A DNA stretch of 64,000 bases from Candidatus Sumerlaeota bacterium (GCA_026398575.1 JAPLSP010000009.1:1-64000); one strand, 5' to 3'; shown: positions 18,276-28,118, counted from the first letter of the stretch. Program-made: numbers and translations. Notes: a model not told the origin generated them from the letters alone.

Positions 18276-19289
18276 TTACTCGGCGGTGGTCCATCGAAGG
18301 ATGCTGGCGATCAGGCGGGAGTCGGCCACCTCGAACTGCAAGCCCAGATCCTGTCCCTCAGGGCCGCCGGCGCTGCGCATGACTTTGCCCATAACCTCAT
18401 TATCGGCGTGCAAGGCGGAATAAAAAGGCGCCAGATTCGATAAAGACAGAGAGAGACTTTCGCCAATCTTTGCCGCCAGCGGCGAGAGAATGCGGATGCC
18501 GGAAGCGGACAAATCAATCGCGCGCGCGGGGACCTGCAATCTGATCGCCGCCCCCGTGACGGGCGCCATGACAAAAACTTCGTCCTTGGGAAACTTGGAT
18601 TGATAGAGCGCCATCCAGGCGCCTTGGATTTCGCAGGGCCTAACAACCATCGCGCCTTCAAACTCCGCGGTTTGCTTCAGCGCCATGCAAGGCATATCTC
18701 CCTGTGGTTCCGGCAGGCGAAGGCCGCGATGGATCTCCTGCAGACCGGCGGGAAAATGCGCGCCCGCTTCCACGCAAACTCCCAGAACCGCGCAAATCCC
18801 TTCGGGCGTCAATGCGCGAACCGGAAATAGCAGCGTCACGGCGCTTTCGATCCGCCGGCGTACGGCGTTACGCGGCTGAACTTCAACCGCGTCCCGGCCG
18901 ATCTGGCGGCGGAGAATGGCTTCGACGTTGATTACCAGATCTTCGATGGCAAACGGCTTGCCAAGGAATCCCTGGATGCCCAGCCGCGTCAGGCGCGTCA
19001 TGGCCTCAGGCGTATCCTTTTGGCTGACCACCAGGACGGGCGTCTGGCTCGTATGGGGATTGGCGCGCAGCCGTTCGATCATGGTGAACCCGTCACAGAC
19101 GGGCATCCCCAAACCCGTGATGATCAGATCGGGCGGATTCAGGGCCATGTTCAGCGCTTGCTCGCCGTTCTCCGCCGTTTCAATGTGGATATTTTGAAAT
19201 TTGTTGGCGAGCGTGCGTTCGATGATATGGCGATAAGTTTCGCTTTCGTCCACGACAAAGATTCTCAATTTCCGTGGTTGATCGCTCAT
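18276..19289 (-). CDS. Pseudo-receiver/PilZ-like regulator
   Basis: A 337-residue cytoplasmic protein. Residues 1-130 have the response-regulator receiver fold (VVDESE acidic pair, GFLGKPF lysine), but the phospho-acceptor position reads IITGLGMP: glycine 59 replaces aspartate. The C-terminal part has a PilZ-like strand (RAIDLSASGIRILSPL), which suggests cyclic-di-GMP binding, though the RxxxR arm is not clear. Without the aspartate the receiver probably works as a constitutive or ligand-driven dimer module. GGAGAAG precedes the ATG. Stands alone. Confidence 0.75.
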   Translation of the reverse strand: MSDQPRKLRIFVVDESETYRHIIERTLANKFQNIHIETAENGEQALNMALNPPDLIITGLGMPVCDGFTMIERLRANPHTSQTPVLVVSQKDTPEAMTRLTRLGIQGFLGKPFAIEDLVINVEAILRRQIGRDAVEVQPRNAVRRRIESAVTLLFPVRALTPEGICAVLGVCVEAGAHFPAGLQEIHRGLRLPEPQGDMPCMALKQTAEFEGAMVVRPCEIQGAWMALYQSKFPKDEVFVMAPVTGAAIRLQVPARAIDLSASGIRILSPLAAKIGESLSLSLSNLAPFYSALHADNEVMGKVMRSAGGPEGQDLGLQFEVADSRLIASILRWTTAE

Positions 19290-19326
19290 GGCGGGCTTCT
19301 CCGGTTGTCAGCTGTGCTCAAGAATG

Positions 19327-19364
19327 CCAAGGACGGCAAGGACATCAAAGACATCAAGGACAAC
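19327..19364. repeat. AAGGACATC nonamer array
   Basis: About four copies of AAGGACATC upstream of the pseudo-receiver gene. Apart from this array, the 312-base gap 19290-19601 shows no gene, only a short T-run near 19380. Confidence 0.75.
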
Positions 19365-19601
19365 CTCTGTTGTAATTTTTTTCGACTTTCAATCGCGCGA
19401 GCGCTGCAGCATTGGGCTGAGATTAGCCGGAGACGGCGCTGGAAGGCAAACGGTTTCAGCCGATGGGGGGCTTTCATGCGATGGGGCTTGTCTGCGCCGC
19501 TGAATGGCGTATAATCATCGCAGATGAGCGCGGACAGAGGGTTAGACGCGCGCAGAATTTGATTTTTCTTCACATCGCTATCTTCAAAAGGATTCAGGCC
19601 T

Positions 19602-20051
19602 ATGATTATTGACCGACTGGAAAATGCCGCGCTGTATGAGGGGCTGGGGCGGGGGATTGCAGCCGCGCTGAAATTTCTCCGCCAAACGGATTGGGCAGCC
19701 ATGCCTTTGGAAAAGCACGAGATTGACGGCGACAATCTCTTTGCGCTCGTTCAGGAATATGAAACGCGGCCCCGCGATACGGCGGCGTGGGAGGCGCATC
19801 GCAAATACATTGACGTGCAATATGTGATCAGCGGCGAAGAGGCGATCGGCTATGCCAACGCCGGACAGTTGAAGGCGGGCGAATTTAACGAAAAGGATGA
19901 TTACATGCCGCTTGAAGGCGCGGGGGATGTTCTGACGCTTCCGGCCGGAACCTTCATGATCCTCTGGCCGCAGGACGCGCATGCCCCCTGCCTGGCGGTC
20001 TCACAGCCGCGGAAGGTGAAAAAAGTTGTGATCAAAGTCAAGCGCGGATAA
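19602..20051 (+). CDS. YhcH/YjgK/YiaL family protein
   Basis: A 149-residue cupin-fold protein of the family that includes YhcH (sialic acid metabolism), YiaL, EbgC and TabA. Diagnostic segments are WEAHRKYIDVQYVISGEE, where the His and Asp/Gln contribute to the metal site, and FMILWPQDAHAPCL. Members bind a metal and often work on sugar intermediates or modulate a partner glycosidase. No sugar operon is adjacent, so the role here is open. ATG 19602 follows AAAGGATT. Confidence 0.85.
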   Translation: MIIDRLENAALYEGLGRGIAAALKFLRQTDWAAMPLEKHEIDGDNLFALVQEYETRPRDTAAWEAHRKYIDVQYVISGEEAIGYANAGQLKAGEFNEKDDYMPLEGAGDVLTLPAGTFMILWPQDAHAPCLAVSQPRKVKKVVIKVKRG

Positions 20052-20099
20052 GTTGCAGCGAAAGTGAGAACAATGAGGGCGGGATGCTCCAGAAATCAG

Positions 20100-20186
20100 A
20101 ATAATCTTTAAGTCAGGAATATTTTTGAGTCAGAAATATTTCTGTCTCAAAAATATTTCTGTCTCAAAAATATTTCTGACTTAAAT
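20100..20186. repeat. GTCAGGAATATTTTT repeat with inverted copies
   Basis: Two direct GTCAG(G)AATATT copies followed by three CAAAAATATTTCTG copies in the opposite sense, ending just upstream of the GGAGG of the HslV-like gene. Same family as 2039-2140 and 53789-53852. The stretch AAGATAATCAT follows this array and the one at 2039-2140. Confidence 0.85.
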
Positions 20187-20218
20187 GAATAACAAGATAA
20201 TCATCAGGAGGCGGTATT

Positions 20219-20788
20219 GTGTCTATTGCAGTCGCAGTGCGCAAAGCGGGTGAACTCGTCCTGGCCACTGACAGCCAGACGACGTGGGGCAATTCGCGGA
20301 TCCCGGCCGATAATCACGTCACATTCAAGATGCGGCAGATCGGCGCATCGTGGGTCGCTACGACTGGCTGGGGATTATACGAAAACATCTTCGACGACTT
20401 CCTGGCTTCGCGCAAGACGCTGCCGCGCTTGAATAACAACGCCTCGATCTTCACCTTTTTCCTGAAGCTGTGGAAGGATCTGCACGCCAAATATCCCTTC
20501 GTCAAGGATCAGGTGGATGACGAGGATCATTCGCCGTTCGGCGACCTGGACGCTTCGTTCCTGGTGGTGAACAAGCAGGGAATTTTTTATGTGGCCTCCG
20601 ATCTGAGCGTGACGGGCTTCGGTAAATTCTATGCGATCGGCTCGGGGCATCCCTATTCGATGGGCGCCCTCGAAGCGCTATATGATACGGACCTGGACGC
20701 CGAGGAGCTGGCCCGGCGTTCCGTCGAAATCGCCTGCGCCTATGACCTCCAGTGTGGCGGCGCAGCGCAAATACAGCGCATTAAATAA
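20219..20788 (+). CDS. HslV-like Ntn-hydrolase with N-terminal serine
   Basis: A 189-residue proteasome-fold peptidase. The GTG start (AGGAGG 7 bases before) gives MSIAVAVRKAGELVLATDSQ; removal of Met would expose Ser1 in place of the usual HslV Thr1. Asp17 in ATDSQTTWGN is kept and a lysine (TFKM) lies about three residues further on than in HslV. Downstream, AIGSGHPYSMGALEALYDT matches the HslV GSGGPYAxAAA segment. HslV needs the HslU unfoldase, which is not nearby, so this may be a stand-alone Anbu- or HslV-like hydrolase. Confidence 0.75.
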   Translation: MSIAVAVRKAGELVLATDSQTTWGNSRIPADNHVTFKMRQIGASWVATTGWGLYENIFDDFLASRKTLPRLNNNASIFTFFLKLWKDLHAKYPFVKDQVDDEDHSPFGDLDASFLVVNKQGIFYVASDLSVTGFGKFYAIGSGHPYSMGALEALYDTDLDAEELARRSVEIACAYDLQCGGAAQIQRIK

Positions 20789-20809
20789 TTGCCCAAAGGT
20801 CCGTTTCTT

Positions 20810-22306
20810 ATGCTTCAACCGCTTCGAATACTTATAGTTTCCTCCGAAATGGCGCCGTTCGCAAAAACCGGCGGCCTGGCTGACGTTGTCGCGGCGCTGG
20901 CCGATCATCTCAAGGAACGCGGACACGACGTGCGCGTCGTCGTGCCGTATTATCAAAGCGTCCGCGATATGGGCCTGCCGCTCGAAGTTGCGCTGCCTTC
21001 GATGTGCGTGAAAATGGGGCAGGGCGAGGAATGGTGCCTTGTCCTGCGCCATCTGACCGCCAAGGGCGCGCAGGTTTTCTTCCTCGAGCATCATGGCTTC
21101 TTCACCCGCGAAGGCATGTATCATGACGGCTGGATGCATGACTATGACGACAACCCGCGCCGCTTTGGTTTCCTGAGCCGCGCCGCGCTGCAATACTGCA
21201 TGGACGCCGGCTTCGCTCCCGATATCGTCCACTGCAACGACTGGCAGACGGCGCTCGCGCCGGCGTATCTCAAGAGCTGGTTCTGGAATCATCCTTCGCT
21301 TGGGCGCGCGGCCTCGGTCCTGACGCTCCACAATATCGCCTATCAGGGCGTTTATCCCGGCGATCATTATGGCTATTTGGGCCTGGGCGCCCAGAATTTC
21401 ACGCCGGACAAGTTCGAGTCCTTCGGCAAGATTCATTTCGTGAAGGGCGGCATCCATTTCGCCGACGCCGTCAACACCGTCAGCCCTACGCACGCGCGCG
21501 AGATCACCTCGCCTTACGGCGGTTTTGGGATGGCGCCGTATCTGGCGTCAAAGGGCGACGCCTTTTGCGGCATCCTCAATGGAGTGGATTACGACCACTG
21601 GTGCCCAGAAAACGACGCGCTCATTCCCGCACGGTTCAACGCCGATGACAAGCGCGGCAAGGCCGAATGCAAGCGCGCCCTGCAGAAGGCTTTTTTGCTT
21701 GAAGAAAATCCGGATGTTCCAATCCTGGGCGCGATTGGCCGCTTCGTCTGGCAAAAAGGTTTTCACCTCCTCAAGGATTGCATCGAAGACGTCCTCGAAA
21801 CCATGCGCGTGCAATTCCTCATCCTTGGTTCGGGCGAGTGGGACCTGTCGAGCTATTTCGGCGCCTTGCCGTCGAGCTGGCCGGGTCGCGCCGGTTCGTA
21901 TATCGGCTTTCATAACGATCTGGCGCATTTGATCGAAGCGGGCGCAGATTTCTTCATCATGCCGTCGCTCTTCGAGCCGAGCGGATTGAATCAGCTGTAT
22001 TCGCTGCGCTATGGAACGCTTCCCATCGTGCGCGCCACGGGCGGTTTGGAGGATTCGGTCGAGCAATACAATGAAACCACTGCCACCGGAACCGGTTTCA
22101 AGTTCCACGCTCCGACGTCGCGCGCCCTTTACAATACGATTGGTTGGGCCGTCAGCGCATGGTATGACCGCCCGGCGCACGTCGCGGCGATGCGCGACCG
22201 CGCCATGCGGCTTGATTTTTCATGGAATAAAGTGATTACCGCTTACGAAGACCTTTACGCGCTGGCCCGGCGCAAGAAAGAAGAATACGACCGGCGCTTT
22301 CATTGA
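20810..22306 (+). CDS. glgA: Glycogen (starch) synthase
   Basis: Transfers glucose from ADP-glucose to the end of an alpha-1,4-glucan. GT5 family: N-terminal KTGGLADVVAALA nucleotide-sugar loop, CNDWQTAL, TLHNIAYQG, and the C-terminal PSLFEPSGLNQLYSLRYGT donor-binding segment with its catalytic Glu. The 498-residue length fits GlgA. ATG 20810 is preferred to the TTG at 20789. No other glg genes are in the window, but a GH57-like protein follows 0.85 kb downstream. Confidence 0.95.
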   Translation: MLQPLRILIVSSEMAPFAKTGGLADVVAALADHLKERGHDVRVVVPYYQSVRDMGLPLEVALPSMCVKMGQGEEWCLVLRHLTAKGAQVFFLEHHGFFTREGMYHDGWMHDYDDNPRRFGFLSRAALQYCMDAGFAPDIVHCNDWQTALAPAYLKSWFWNHPSLGRAASVLTLHNIAYQGVYPGDHYGYLGLGAQNFTPDKFESFGKIHFVKGGIHFADAVNTVSPTHAREITSPYGGFGMAPYLASKGDAFCGILNGVDYDHWCPENDALIPARFNADDKRGKAECKRALQKAFLLEENPDVPILGAIGRFVWQKGFHLLKDCIEDVLETMRVQFLILGSGEWDLSSYFGALPSSWPGRAGSYIGFHNDLAHLIEAGADFFIMPSLFEPSGLNQLYSLRYGTLPIVRATGGLEDSVEQYNETTATGTGFKFHAPTSRALYNTIGWAVSAWYDRPAHVAAMRDRAMRLDFSWNKVITAYEDLYALARRKKEEYDRRFH

Positions 22307-22321
22307 CGAACGTGCGAGAGA

Positions 22322-22621
22322 TCATCTGGCTCTTGCGTGAGCCCGACGCTGACGCGGAAACAGGGATATGAGCGAACGCAATGCAGTATTGACGGACTCG
22401 GAATCGGGGAAATGGCGTCGAACATCAGGATCCAGTTGGATAATTCCTTTTGCGGGAGGATAGCGCTTGACTGTTGTCGAACCGTCTATTTTATGTATCG
22501 TGACGGTATACCCCTGCTGCATAGCCCTATAGTGTTTCCCACGAACGCCCCCTGAGAAATCATATTCAGGGAGCATATCGTCGTCAGCAATAACATCATC
22601 CTTTTTGCTTTTTTTCTTCAT
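22322..22621 (-). CDS. Small antitoxin-like protein
   Basis: A 99-residue protein beginning with a Lys/Asp-rich segment. MLPEYDFSGGVRGKHYRAM followed by IIQLDPDVRRHFPDSESVN resembles a widespread uncharacterised small family often found next to toxin genes (inference from motif memory). No toxin partner is adjacent. It starts 4 bases after the stop of the CheY-like gene on the same strand, so the two are probably co-transcribed. Confidence 0.6.
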   Translation of the reverse strand: MKKKSKKDDVIADDDMLPEYDFSGGVRGKHYRAMQQGYTVTIHKIDGSTTVKRYPPAKGIIQLDPDVRRHFPDSESVNTALRSLISLFPRQRRAHARAR

Positions 22622-22625
22622 AGGA

Positions 22626-23009
22626 TCATTTTTTTGGGTTTCCCAGCACCTTCGTCACGGCCTCGAGCAATTGTTTGCGCTCGAAAGGCTTACTGAGCGT
22701 GGCTGCAGCGCCCATCTTTTGCGCTACCGCAAGAAAATTGAGAGCCCCCTCGCGCCCCCCGCCGCTGATGGCGATGATTTTCGCATCGGGGAAATCGCGC
22801 CGGATTTCCATGATCGTTTCCAGACCTTCTTTTTCCGGCATGAGAAGATCCGTGATGACCAGATCGGTTGGATTCTTGCGAAACAGCTCAATTCCCACAT
22901 TGCCGTCCGGCGCTCCGATGACTTCATATCCGGCTTGTTCGAGGATCAGCTGGAGCGTTTTACGCACCTGTTCTTCATCGTCTATTACTAAAATTCGGGT
23001 CATTTTCAT
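22626..23009 (-). CDS. CheY-like single-domain response regulator
   Basis: A 127-residue receiver domain with no output domain. The acidic pair is IDDEE, the phospho-acceptor is Asp54 in VITDLLMP, and TLSKPF supplies the conserved lysine. It probably relays phosphate from a kinase encoded elsewhere, such as one of the hybrid type seen at 5928-8237. MTR at 23003 is an alternative start; neither has a strong ribosome site. Confidence 0.9.
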   Translation of the reverse strand: MKMTRILVIDDEEQVRKTLQLILEQAGYEVIGAPDGNVGIELFRKNPTDLVITDLLMPEKEGLETIMEIRRDFPDAKIIAISGGGREGALNFLAVAQKMGAAATLSKPFERKQLLEAVTKVLGNPKK

Positions 23010-23155
23010 TCATTTCTGCGGCGTTTTTATGGGCGCGCCGCCCTCCAAACCAACTATGAACGCACCGCCATTTTCTAATCCATTGGCGGCGCCGGATCAA
23101 TGGTGAAATTTTTTCTTGCGGGTTCAAAGGCATTTACGCTAGGGTATCCCTCGCC

Positions 23156-25216
23156 ATGAATCTCTTGCATCCAATATTTCATACTCATTCGCAGTTGCTC
23201 GGTTCGCGCATCGGGCTGGATCAGTCATTGCCAGCTTCGCTGAAGGACGAAGACCTGGCGCATTTAATTGATGACTTGTCAGAGCCTCTCAATTGGGAAG
23301 AGCGCCTGGCCGCTGTCTCGGTCACGATCAAGAACCAGACGCTGCGCGGGCGCAATTGGACCGAACTGCTGGCCCGCCTTTACGGCCACTGCGCACAGAT
23401 GTACAACTCCATCACTGTCTTTGTGCGCCAGACGCTGCGCAACAATCTGCGCGAACTGGAGATGCTGCCGTTCACGTCGCTCGATATCGAGCCCAATGCC
23501 TTGAATCGCGTCATCGAACTGGACCACGAAACGGGCGATACCATCTACGATCACATGATGAAGATGTTCGCGCGCGGGATTGTGGCGCCGGTCATCTCGA
23601 TGCCGTTCCATCCAGTGTTGCCGCTGATGCGCAACGATTTCGACCGGCGTATTGTTGTGCGCATCGCTCTGGAGTTCTATTGGCCCATCCTGCGGCGCTA
23701 TCACGCGTTCATGCGCAAGACGCACAAGGACCACCTGTTCGTCACGACGATTCAGCTGCCCGAAGGCGCCTTCACGCACGATATCCTGCGCATGATTTAT
23801 GAGGAATACAAAACCAATTGCGCCAAACACGGGGTCCGCGACTGCCACGTTGTCTTCCTCCTCGACAATCGCCAGGCCATTTTCCGCGACAACGACCAGC
23901 TGATGAAGTCCTGGAACGTGGTGCGCGTCTATGAGGACCGCAACGAGTTCGCCTCGGTCGTCTTCCGCGATTTTGGCTTCAGCTTCTGGGTTCAAACCGC
24001 CAACCCGTCGGTCAAAAAGCTGATTGACCGCACGATCGCCAAGGTGGACGCCGGCCTGAATGATATGGGGGTGGACTACGGCTGGTCGCATTTCGACGAC
24101 ATCGAAGCCCTGGTGCTGTCGGATAAATCGGCGCTGAATTTCGAGCAAAAGATCGTCAAACTGATCGAACTCGGGTACGTCCCTGTTTCGCCGGATGTTT
24201 TCGTGCGCCGCAAACTATCCAAAGCCTTCGGCGTGGCGGCGTTCGAGCCGCAAGTCATCCGGCTGCACGATCAGACTTCCTGGGCCGGATGGGACGGCGA
24301 GCACATTGGCTTTTCGCGATGGACCGGATGGAACGAAAACGAACAGGGCGTGCGCGAAGTGGACAAGAAGCGCCGCTACACGCGCTGGGTTCCCGAAGGG
24401 CGCAAACGCGAAACCGGCTCGCCGTGCTGGAAGATCGCGTTTCATCTGGCGCGTGAAAAGCTGATCGGTCTGGTTCTGGGCAATCCGGAGAAGCTGCAGG
24501 ATGGCATGGTGGGCGTCCTGGCCGGACTGGTTCCCAGCAAGGACCCCAAGCGCGTGCGGGATAACGTCATGAATTTCCTGGTCGCCTATGCTTACATCTA
24601 TTGGCGCGAGCATTTCCTGCAGCAGCCCGATATTGCCGAAGCTGATATCATGCTCGACGAACTGGCCAATCAGAACCTGGCCGGCGAGTGCGACGATGAC
24701 CTTGCGGACAAGGATATTCTGATTGGCTGTATCGCCGCGCAGGCCTATTATCTGGCCCTTGACAGCTATCGCTCGGCGGCCACGCGCTCGGAAAACTTCG
24801 ACCAGCGTTCGATGTACGAGGCCGCCATGGCGCTGACCACTGCGCTGTGCAACGCGGTCCGCGTCTATCAATGGCTTGGCCGCAAGAAAGAGGCCGATGC
24901 CCTGGTCGCAGCGATCAAGGAGGAATTGCTTGATTTTGCCGGCGCCTATAAGCGCTACGACCTGGCTTCGTACGGCGTCGTGCGCAAAGACTGGAATGAG
25001 GCCATCAAGTCCGTCATTCCCGACTGCGAAGACGATATCATCCGCCGGGCGGCCCGGCGCGCAGCGGCCCGCCATCTGCTTGACCTCGGCTACAAAGAGT
25101 TCCCCGAAGAAGACCAGTACCTGTCGGCCAACTGCGGCCATCTCTGGACTTCCGAGATAGACGTCACCAACTACGTCTGGGACAACCGGCTCTTCTGCGG
25201 AGTGAAAGAGGAATAA
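23156..25216 (+). CDS. Possible GH57-like glucan-processing protein
   Basis: A 686-residue cytoplasmic protein of uncertain family. PVISMPFHPVLPLMRNDFDRR followed by a FYWPILRRYH helix resembles the GH57/DUF3536-type barrel, and an N-terminal FHTHSQLL could correspond to the family's HxH motif. The C-terminal 300 residues are helical, with REHFLQQPDIAEADIML and a YEAAMALTTALC stretch. The location just downstream of glgA fits a role in storage-glucan metabolism. If not GH57, I do not recognise it. A clear GH57 nucleophile motif could not be pinned. Confidence 0.45.
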   Translation: MNLLHPIFHTHSQLLGSRIGLDQSLPASLKDEDLAHLIDDLSEPLNWEERLAAVSVTIKNQTLRGRNWTELLARLYGHCAQMYNSITVFVRQTLRNNLRELEMLPFTSLDIEPNALNRVIELDHETGDTIYDHMMKMFARGIVAPVISMPFHPVLPLMRNDFDRRIVVRIALEFYWPILRRYHAFMRKTHKDHLFVTTIQLPEGAFTHDILRMIYEEYKTNCAKHGVRDCHVVFLLDNRQAIFRDNDQLMKSWNVVRVYEDRNEFASVVFRDFGFSFWVQTANPSVKKLIDRTIAKVDAGLNDMGVDYGWSHFDDIEALVLSDKSALNFEQKIVKLIELGYVPVSPDVFVRRKLSKAFGVAAFEPQVIRLHDQTSWAGWDGEHIGFSRWTGWNENEQGVREVDKKRRYTRWVPEGRKRETGSPCWKIAFHLAREKLIGLVLGNPEKLQDGMVGVLAGLVPSKDPKRVRDNVMNFLVAYAYIYWREHFLQQPDIAEADIMLDELANQNLAGECDDDLADKDILIGCIAAQAYYLALDSYRSAATRSENFDQRSMYEAAMALTTALCNAVRVYQWLGRKKEADALVAAIKEELLDFAGAYKRYDLASYGVVRKDWNEAIKSVIPDCEDDIIRRAARRAAARHLLDLGYKEFPEEDQYLSANCGHLWTSEIDVTNYVWDNRLFCGVKEE

Positions 25217-25289
25217 CGGCGCGCGCGAATTCTGCAGCGGGGGCTCAATCTGTATTTAGCGCCGTCGCATATTCAGGCGGGCACACGTT

Positions 25290-25562
25290 TCAGGCGGCTT
25301 TTTCCTGGCTGGCGTTTTCCTCGATGCCATGAAGCCATAGCTCGGATTCGCTTAGGTCAATCTCATCGTTCCACACGATGCCATATCCTCCCTGATCAAC
25401 CTGTACATTGCGAAAGATTGTGGTATCCCGTAATTGATCAAAGGGAGGTTCATGGAGCAGCGGAGAACAATCATATATCTTAACAAGGCCTGTGACAAAA
25501 GTCACTCGAAGACGCTGGCCGCTCAGAGGGACAATGGATTGAATCTTAGGGTACATCCTCAT
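25290..25562 (-). CDS. DUF2442 protein
   Basis: A 90-residue small protein with the DUF2442 signature: KIYDCSPLLHEPPFDQLRD, FRNVQVDQGGYGIVWND, and EIDLSESELW. DUF2442 proteins are commonly encoded beside DUF4160 proteins and are suspected to form toxin-antitoxin-like pairs. Here the DUF4160 gene lies 5 bases upstream on the same strand. Confidence 0.88.
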   Translation of the reverse strand: MRMYPKIQSIVPLSGQRLRVTFVTGLVKIYDCSPLLHEPPFDQLRDTTIFRNVQVDQGGYGIVWNDEIDLSESELWLHGIEENASQEKAA

Positions 25563-25567
25563 CGGGG

Positions 25568-25816
25568 TTACTCCAATCCCGGCAATTTATTAAATTGTTG
25601 CGTTTTCCACATATTCATTAGCTCAATTTGATGCATTCTAGTCCATGCTTTCACCATCTTTTCAGCGCGATGAGGAAGACTGCCTTCAATTATTTCCGAA
25701 GTCTGAATGGCAAATACGCCATTGTATCCGCCATAAGCTGCATGGATATGCGCTATTCCGTGCTCTTTAAAATACATCCTGATGGAAATTCCATAGAAAC
25801 ATGCAATAATCGGCAT
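25568..25816 (-). CDS. DUF4160 protein
   Basis: An 82-residue DUF4160 protein: ISIRMYFKEHGIAHIHAAYG is the diagnostic core, with two histidines that could bind metal or act in a nuclease-like fold. Followed after 5 bases by the DUF2442 gene, so the two form a bicistronic pair. Function is unproven. Confidence 0.85.
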   Translation of the reverse strand: MPIIACFYGISIRMYFKEHGIAHIHAAYGGYNGVFAIQTSEIIEGSLPHRAEKMVKAWTRMHQIELMNMWKTQQFNKLPGLE

Positions 25817-26050
25817 AACTTTTTCAGCCCAAAAAAGGAGATCAATGCATTCTTTCCATGAATGTTAACTGACCGCAGATTGGGGTCAAGAAAAAAGATG
25901 CTGAAGATGAAGACTCTCTTCCGTTTCATCCTTTGGGCTTGAACTGGGGAGGGAAAGCGGCTTTGATTGCCCCGGCATTTTTCTCGCCATTCCCCGGCCG
26001 TTAGGGCGGCGCAAGCACAGCCGGCTCCGGCATAAAGGCGGACGCGCATA

Positions 26051-26578
<528 letters not shown>

Positions 26579-26635
26579 TATCATAATAACATTCATGAAT
26601 GAATGAGAGCTATGTGACCTCGGGAGACGCGCGCA

Positions 26636-27676
26636 GTGAGAACCATCTCTATTGCATTCTGGAATGTTCAGAACCTTTTCCACTGGACTGTTGCGCGGAG
26701 CCAGAATCTGAAGGGGAAAAAATGGAGAGGGCCGGCAACGGAACAGGAGTACCACGCTAAGCTTAATGCTATTGCGCACATTATTCAATCTATGACGTCT
26801 GATGGTCCCCCTCATATCCTCGGTCTTGCAGAAATTGGGAACGAGCAAGTCTTGCAGGATTTATTAGCCAGTTTTCCGAATGATTATTTTGATTCCCCGA
26901 TATGGATAGATGGCGCCGAAGAAGATCAGTCAGGCCTGGGGCTCTTATGGCGCAGGAATTCATTTACTGCTAAAGAAGAGTGGGTTTGCCCGTCTAGAGA
27001 GGAACTCAAAGATAAACGCGGATATGCTCGCCGGCCTCATTCGCTTATTGTCTCCCTAAAGGACCAGATATCCGATCAGTGTTTGTATCTTAGTATAAAT
27101 CATTGGAAAAGCAATATGGGAGGACCTGAAAAAACTAATGATATGCGCGTTCAGACTGCGCGTATGCTAGGAGATCGCTTAAGTGGCTTGTCAAAGCAAT
27201 TTCCATATCCCGTGATCGTGATGGGTGATTTTAATGCGGATCCGTATGATGCCATTTTCGATGAACAACGTCTGCGCGCGCGCCGATGTTTTTCAACAAT
27301 GAACTGGTGGAAAAACGCGACAGGAACTTTCTATAATCCCTGCTGGCGATATTTGCCGCCTGAAGCTTATTTTGACAGTTCACGGCAAGAAGGATATCAG
27401 GAGCGTCGTCCTCAAACAACCTTCGCCAAAGGCTGGGGAGTCTTTGATCAAATGCTCTTTTCAAAGAGCTTTCTCAAGGACGAAAAAATTGTTTTCCATG
27501 AGAGCCAATTTGAATATATAACTTCTCCAAACGCTGCAAGAACTATTGAGGAGAATGGACGGTTATTGCCGTATTCCTGGCCTGATTCCTGGAAACTGGG
27601 AACGCGAGGCGCGTCGGATCATTTTCCGATGCTTGCCCGCTTCTCTATTAGAGAGAAAATGGCAAACACATCATAG
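26636..27676 (+). CDS. Endonuclease/exonuclease/phosphatase family protein
   Basis: A 346-residue DNase I-fold metal-dependent hydrolase. Motifs in order: IAFWNVQNLF (Asn), LGLAEIGNEQVL (catalytic Glu), INHWKS, VIVMGDFNADPYDA (Asp/Asn), and ASDHFPMLARF (Asp-His). The GTG start has GGGAGA 8 bases upstream. Base composition and codon use are visibly more AT-rich than in neighbouring core genes, and an unrecognised gene follows in the same operon, so the pair may be a horizontally acquired cassette. Confidence 0.85.
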   Translation: MRTISIAFWNVQNLFHWTVARSQNLKGKKWRGPATEQEYHAKLNAIAHIIQSMTSDGPPHILGLAEIGNEQVLQDLLASFPNDYFDSPIWIDGAEEDQSGLGLLWRRNSFTAKEEWVCPSREELKDKRGYARRPHSLIVSLKDQISDQCLYLSINHWKSNMGGPEKTNDMRVQTARMLGDRLSGLSKQFPYPVIVMGDFNADPYDAIFDEQRLRARRCFSTMNWWKNATGTFYNPCWRYLPPEAYFDSSRQEGYQERRPQTTFAKGWGVFDQMLFSKSFLKDEKIVFHESQFEYITSPNAARTIEENGRLLPYSWPDSWKLGTRGASDHFPMLARFSIREKMANTS

Positions 27677-27689
27677 GAGGCGAGCAATC

Positions 27690-28118
27690 ATGGCAGCATT
27701 TAAAGAGTGGTTAAAAAAAAGCAATTTCAAGGAAAAAGTAGAGGAAAATACTCCTTACGATCAAATAATATCTGCCTTGCAGCAAGTTGCGGATAATCTG
27801 AATGATGAATTATCTACTCATAAAATCAAAGCTGCTTTGGAATCCGCATTTATCACGGATTTAGGCCAGCAATTCAAATTGATACTTTCGTTATCGGAAT
27901 CCCAATACAGCGTGATTCTATTTCGAGCGTATGTGGCCGCTGACGGGACAAAAGTTAGTTTTGATTTTTATGATGAAGACCTAACTCCTTGCTCGAGCGA
28001 CGAGGATGATATCTACAAGGCAGTTAATGATTTTCTCATGCGTCCAGCAACGCTGTCGCAGATCAAGCAGTTGATAGACTATAGCAATCGCATTCAAACC
28101 GTTGCTCCTGCAGCATAA
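27690..28118 (+). CDS. Hypothetical protein paired with the nuclease
   Basis: A 142-residue soluble protein of no recognised family. It begins with a Lys-rich helix, contains ILSLSESQYSVILFRAYVA and a DFYDEDLTPCSSDEDD acidic patch, and ends in a helix. The open frame extends upstream inside the nuclease gene, but ATG 27690 with AGGAGG 7 bases before it is clearly the start. It lies 13 bases after the nuclease stop and shares its AT-rich composition. Confidence 0.65.
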   Translation: MAAFKEWLKKSNFKEKVEENTPYDQIISALQQVADNLNDELSTHKIKAALESAFITDLGQQFKLILSLSESQYSVILFRAYVAADGTKVSFDFYDEDLTPCSSDEDDIYKAVNDFLMRPATLSQIKQLIDYSNRIQTVAPAA

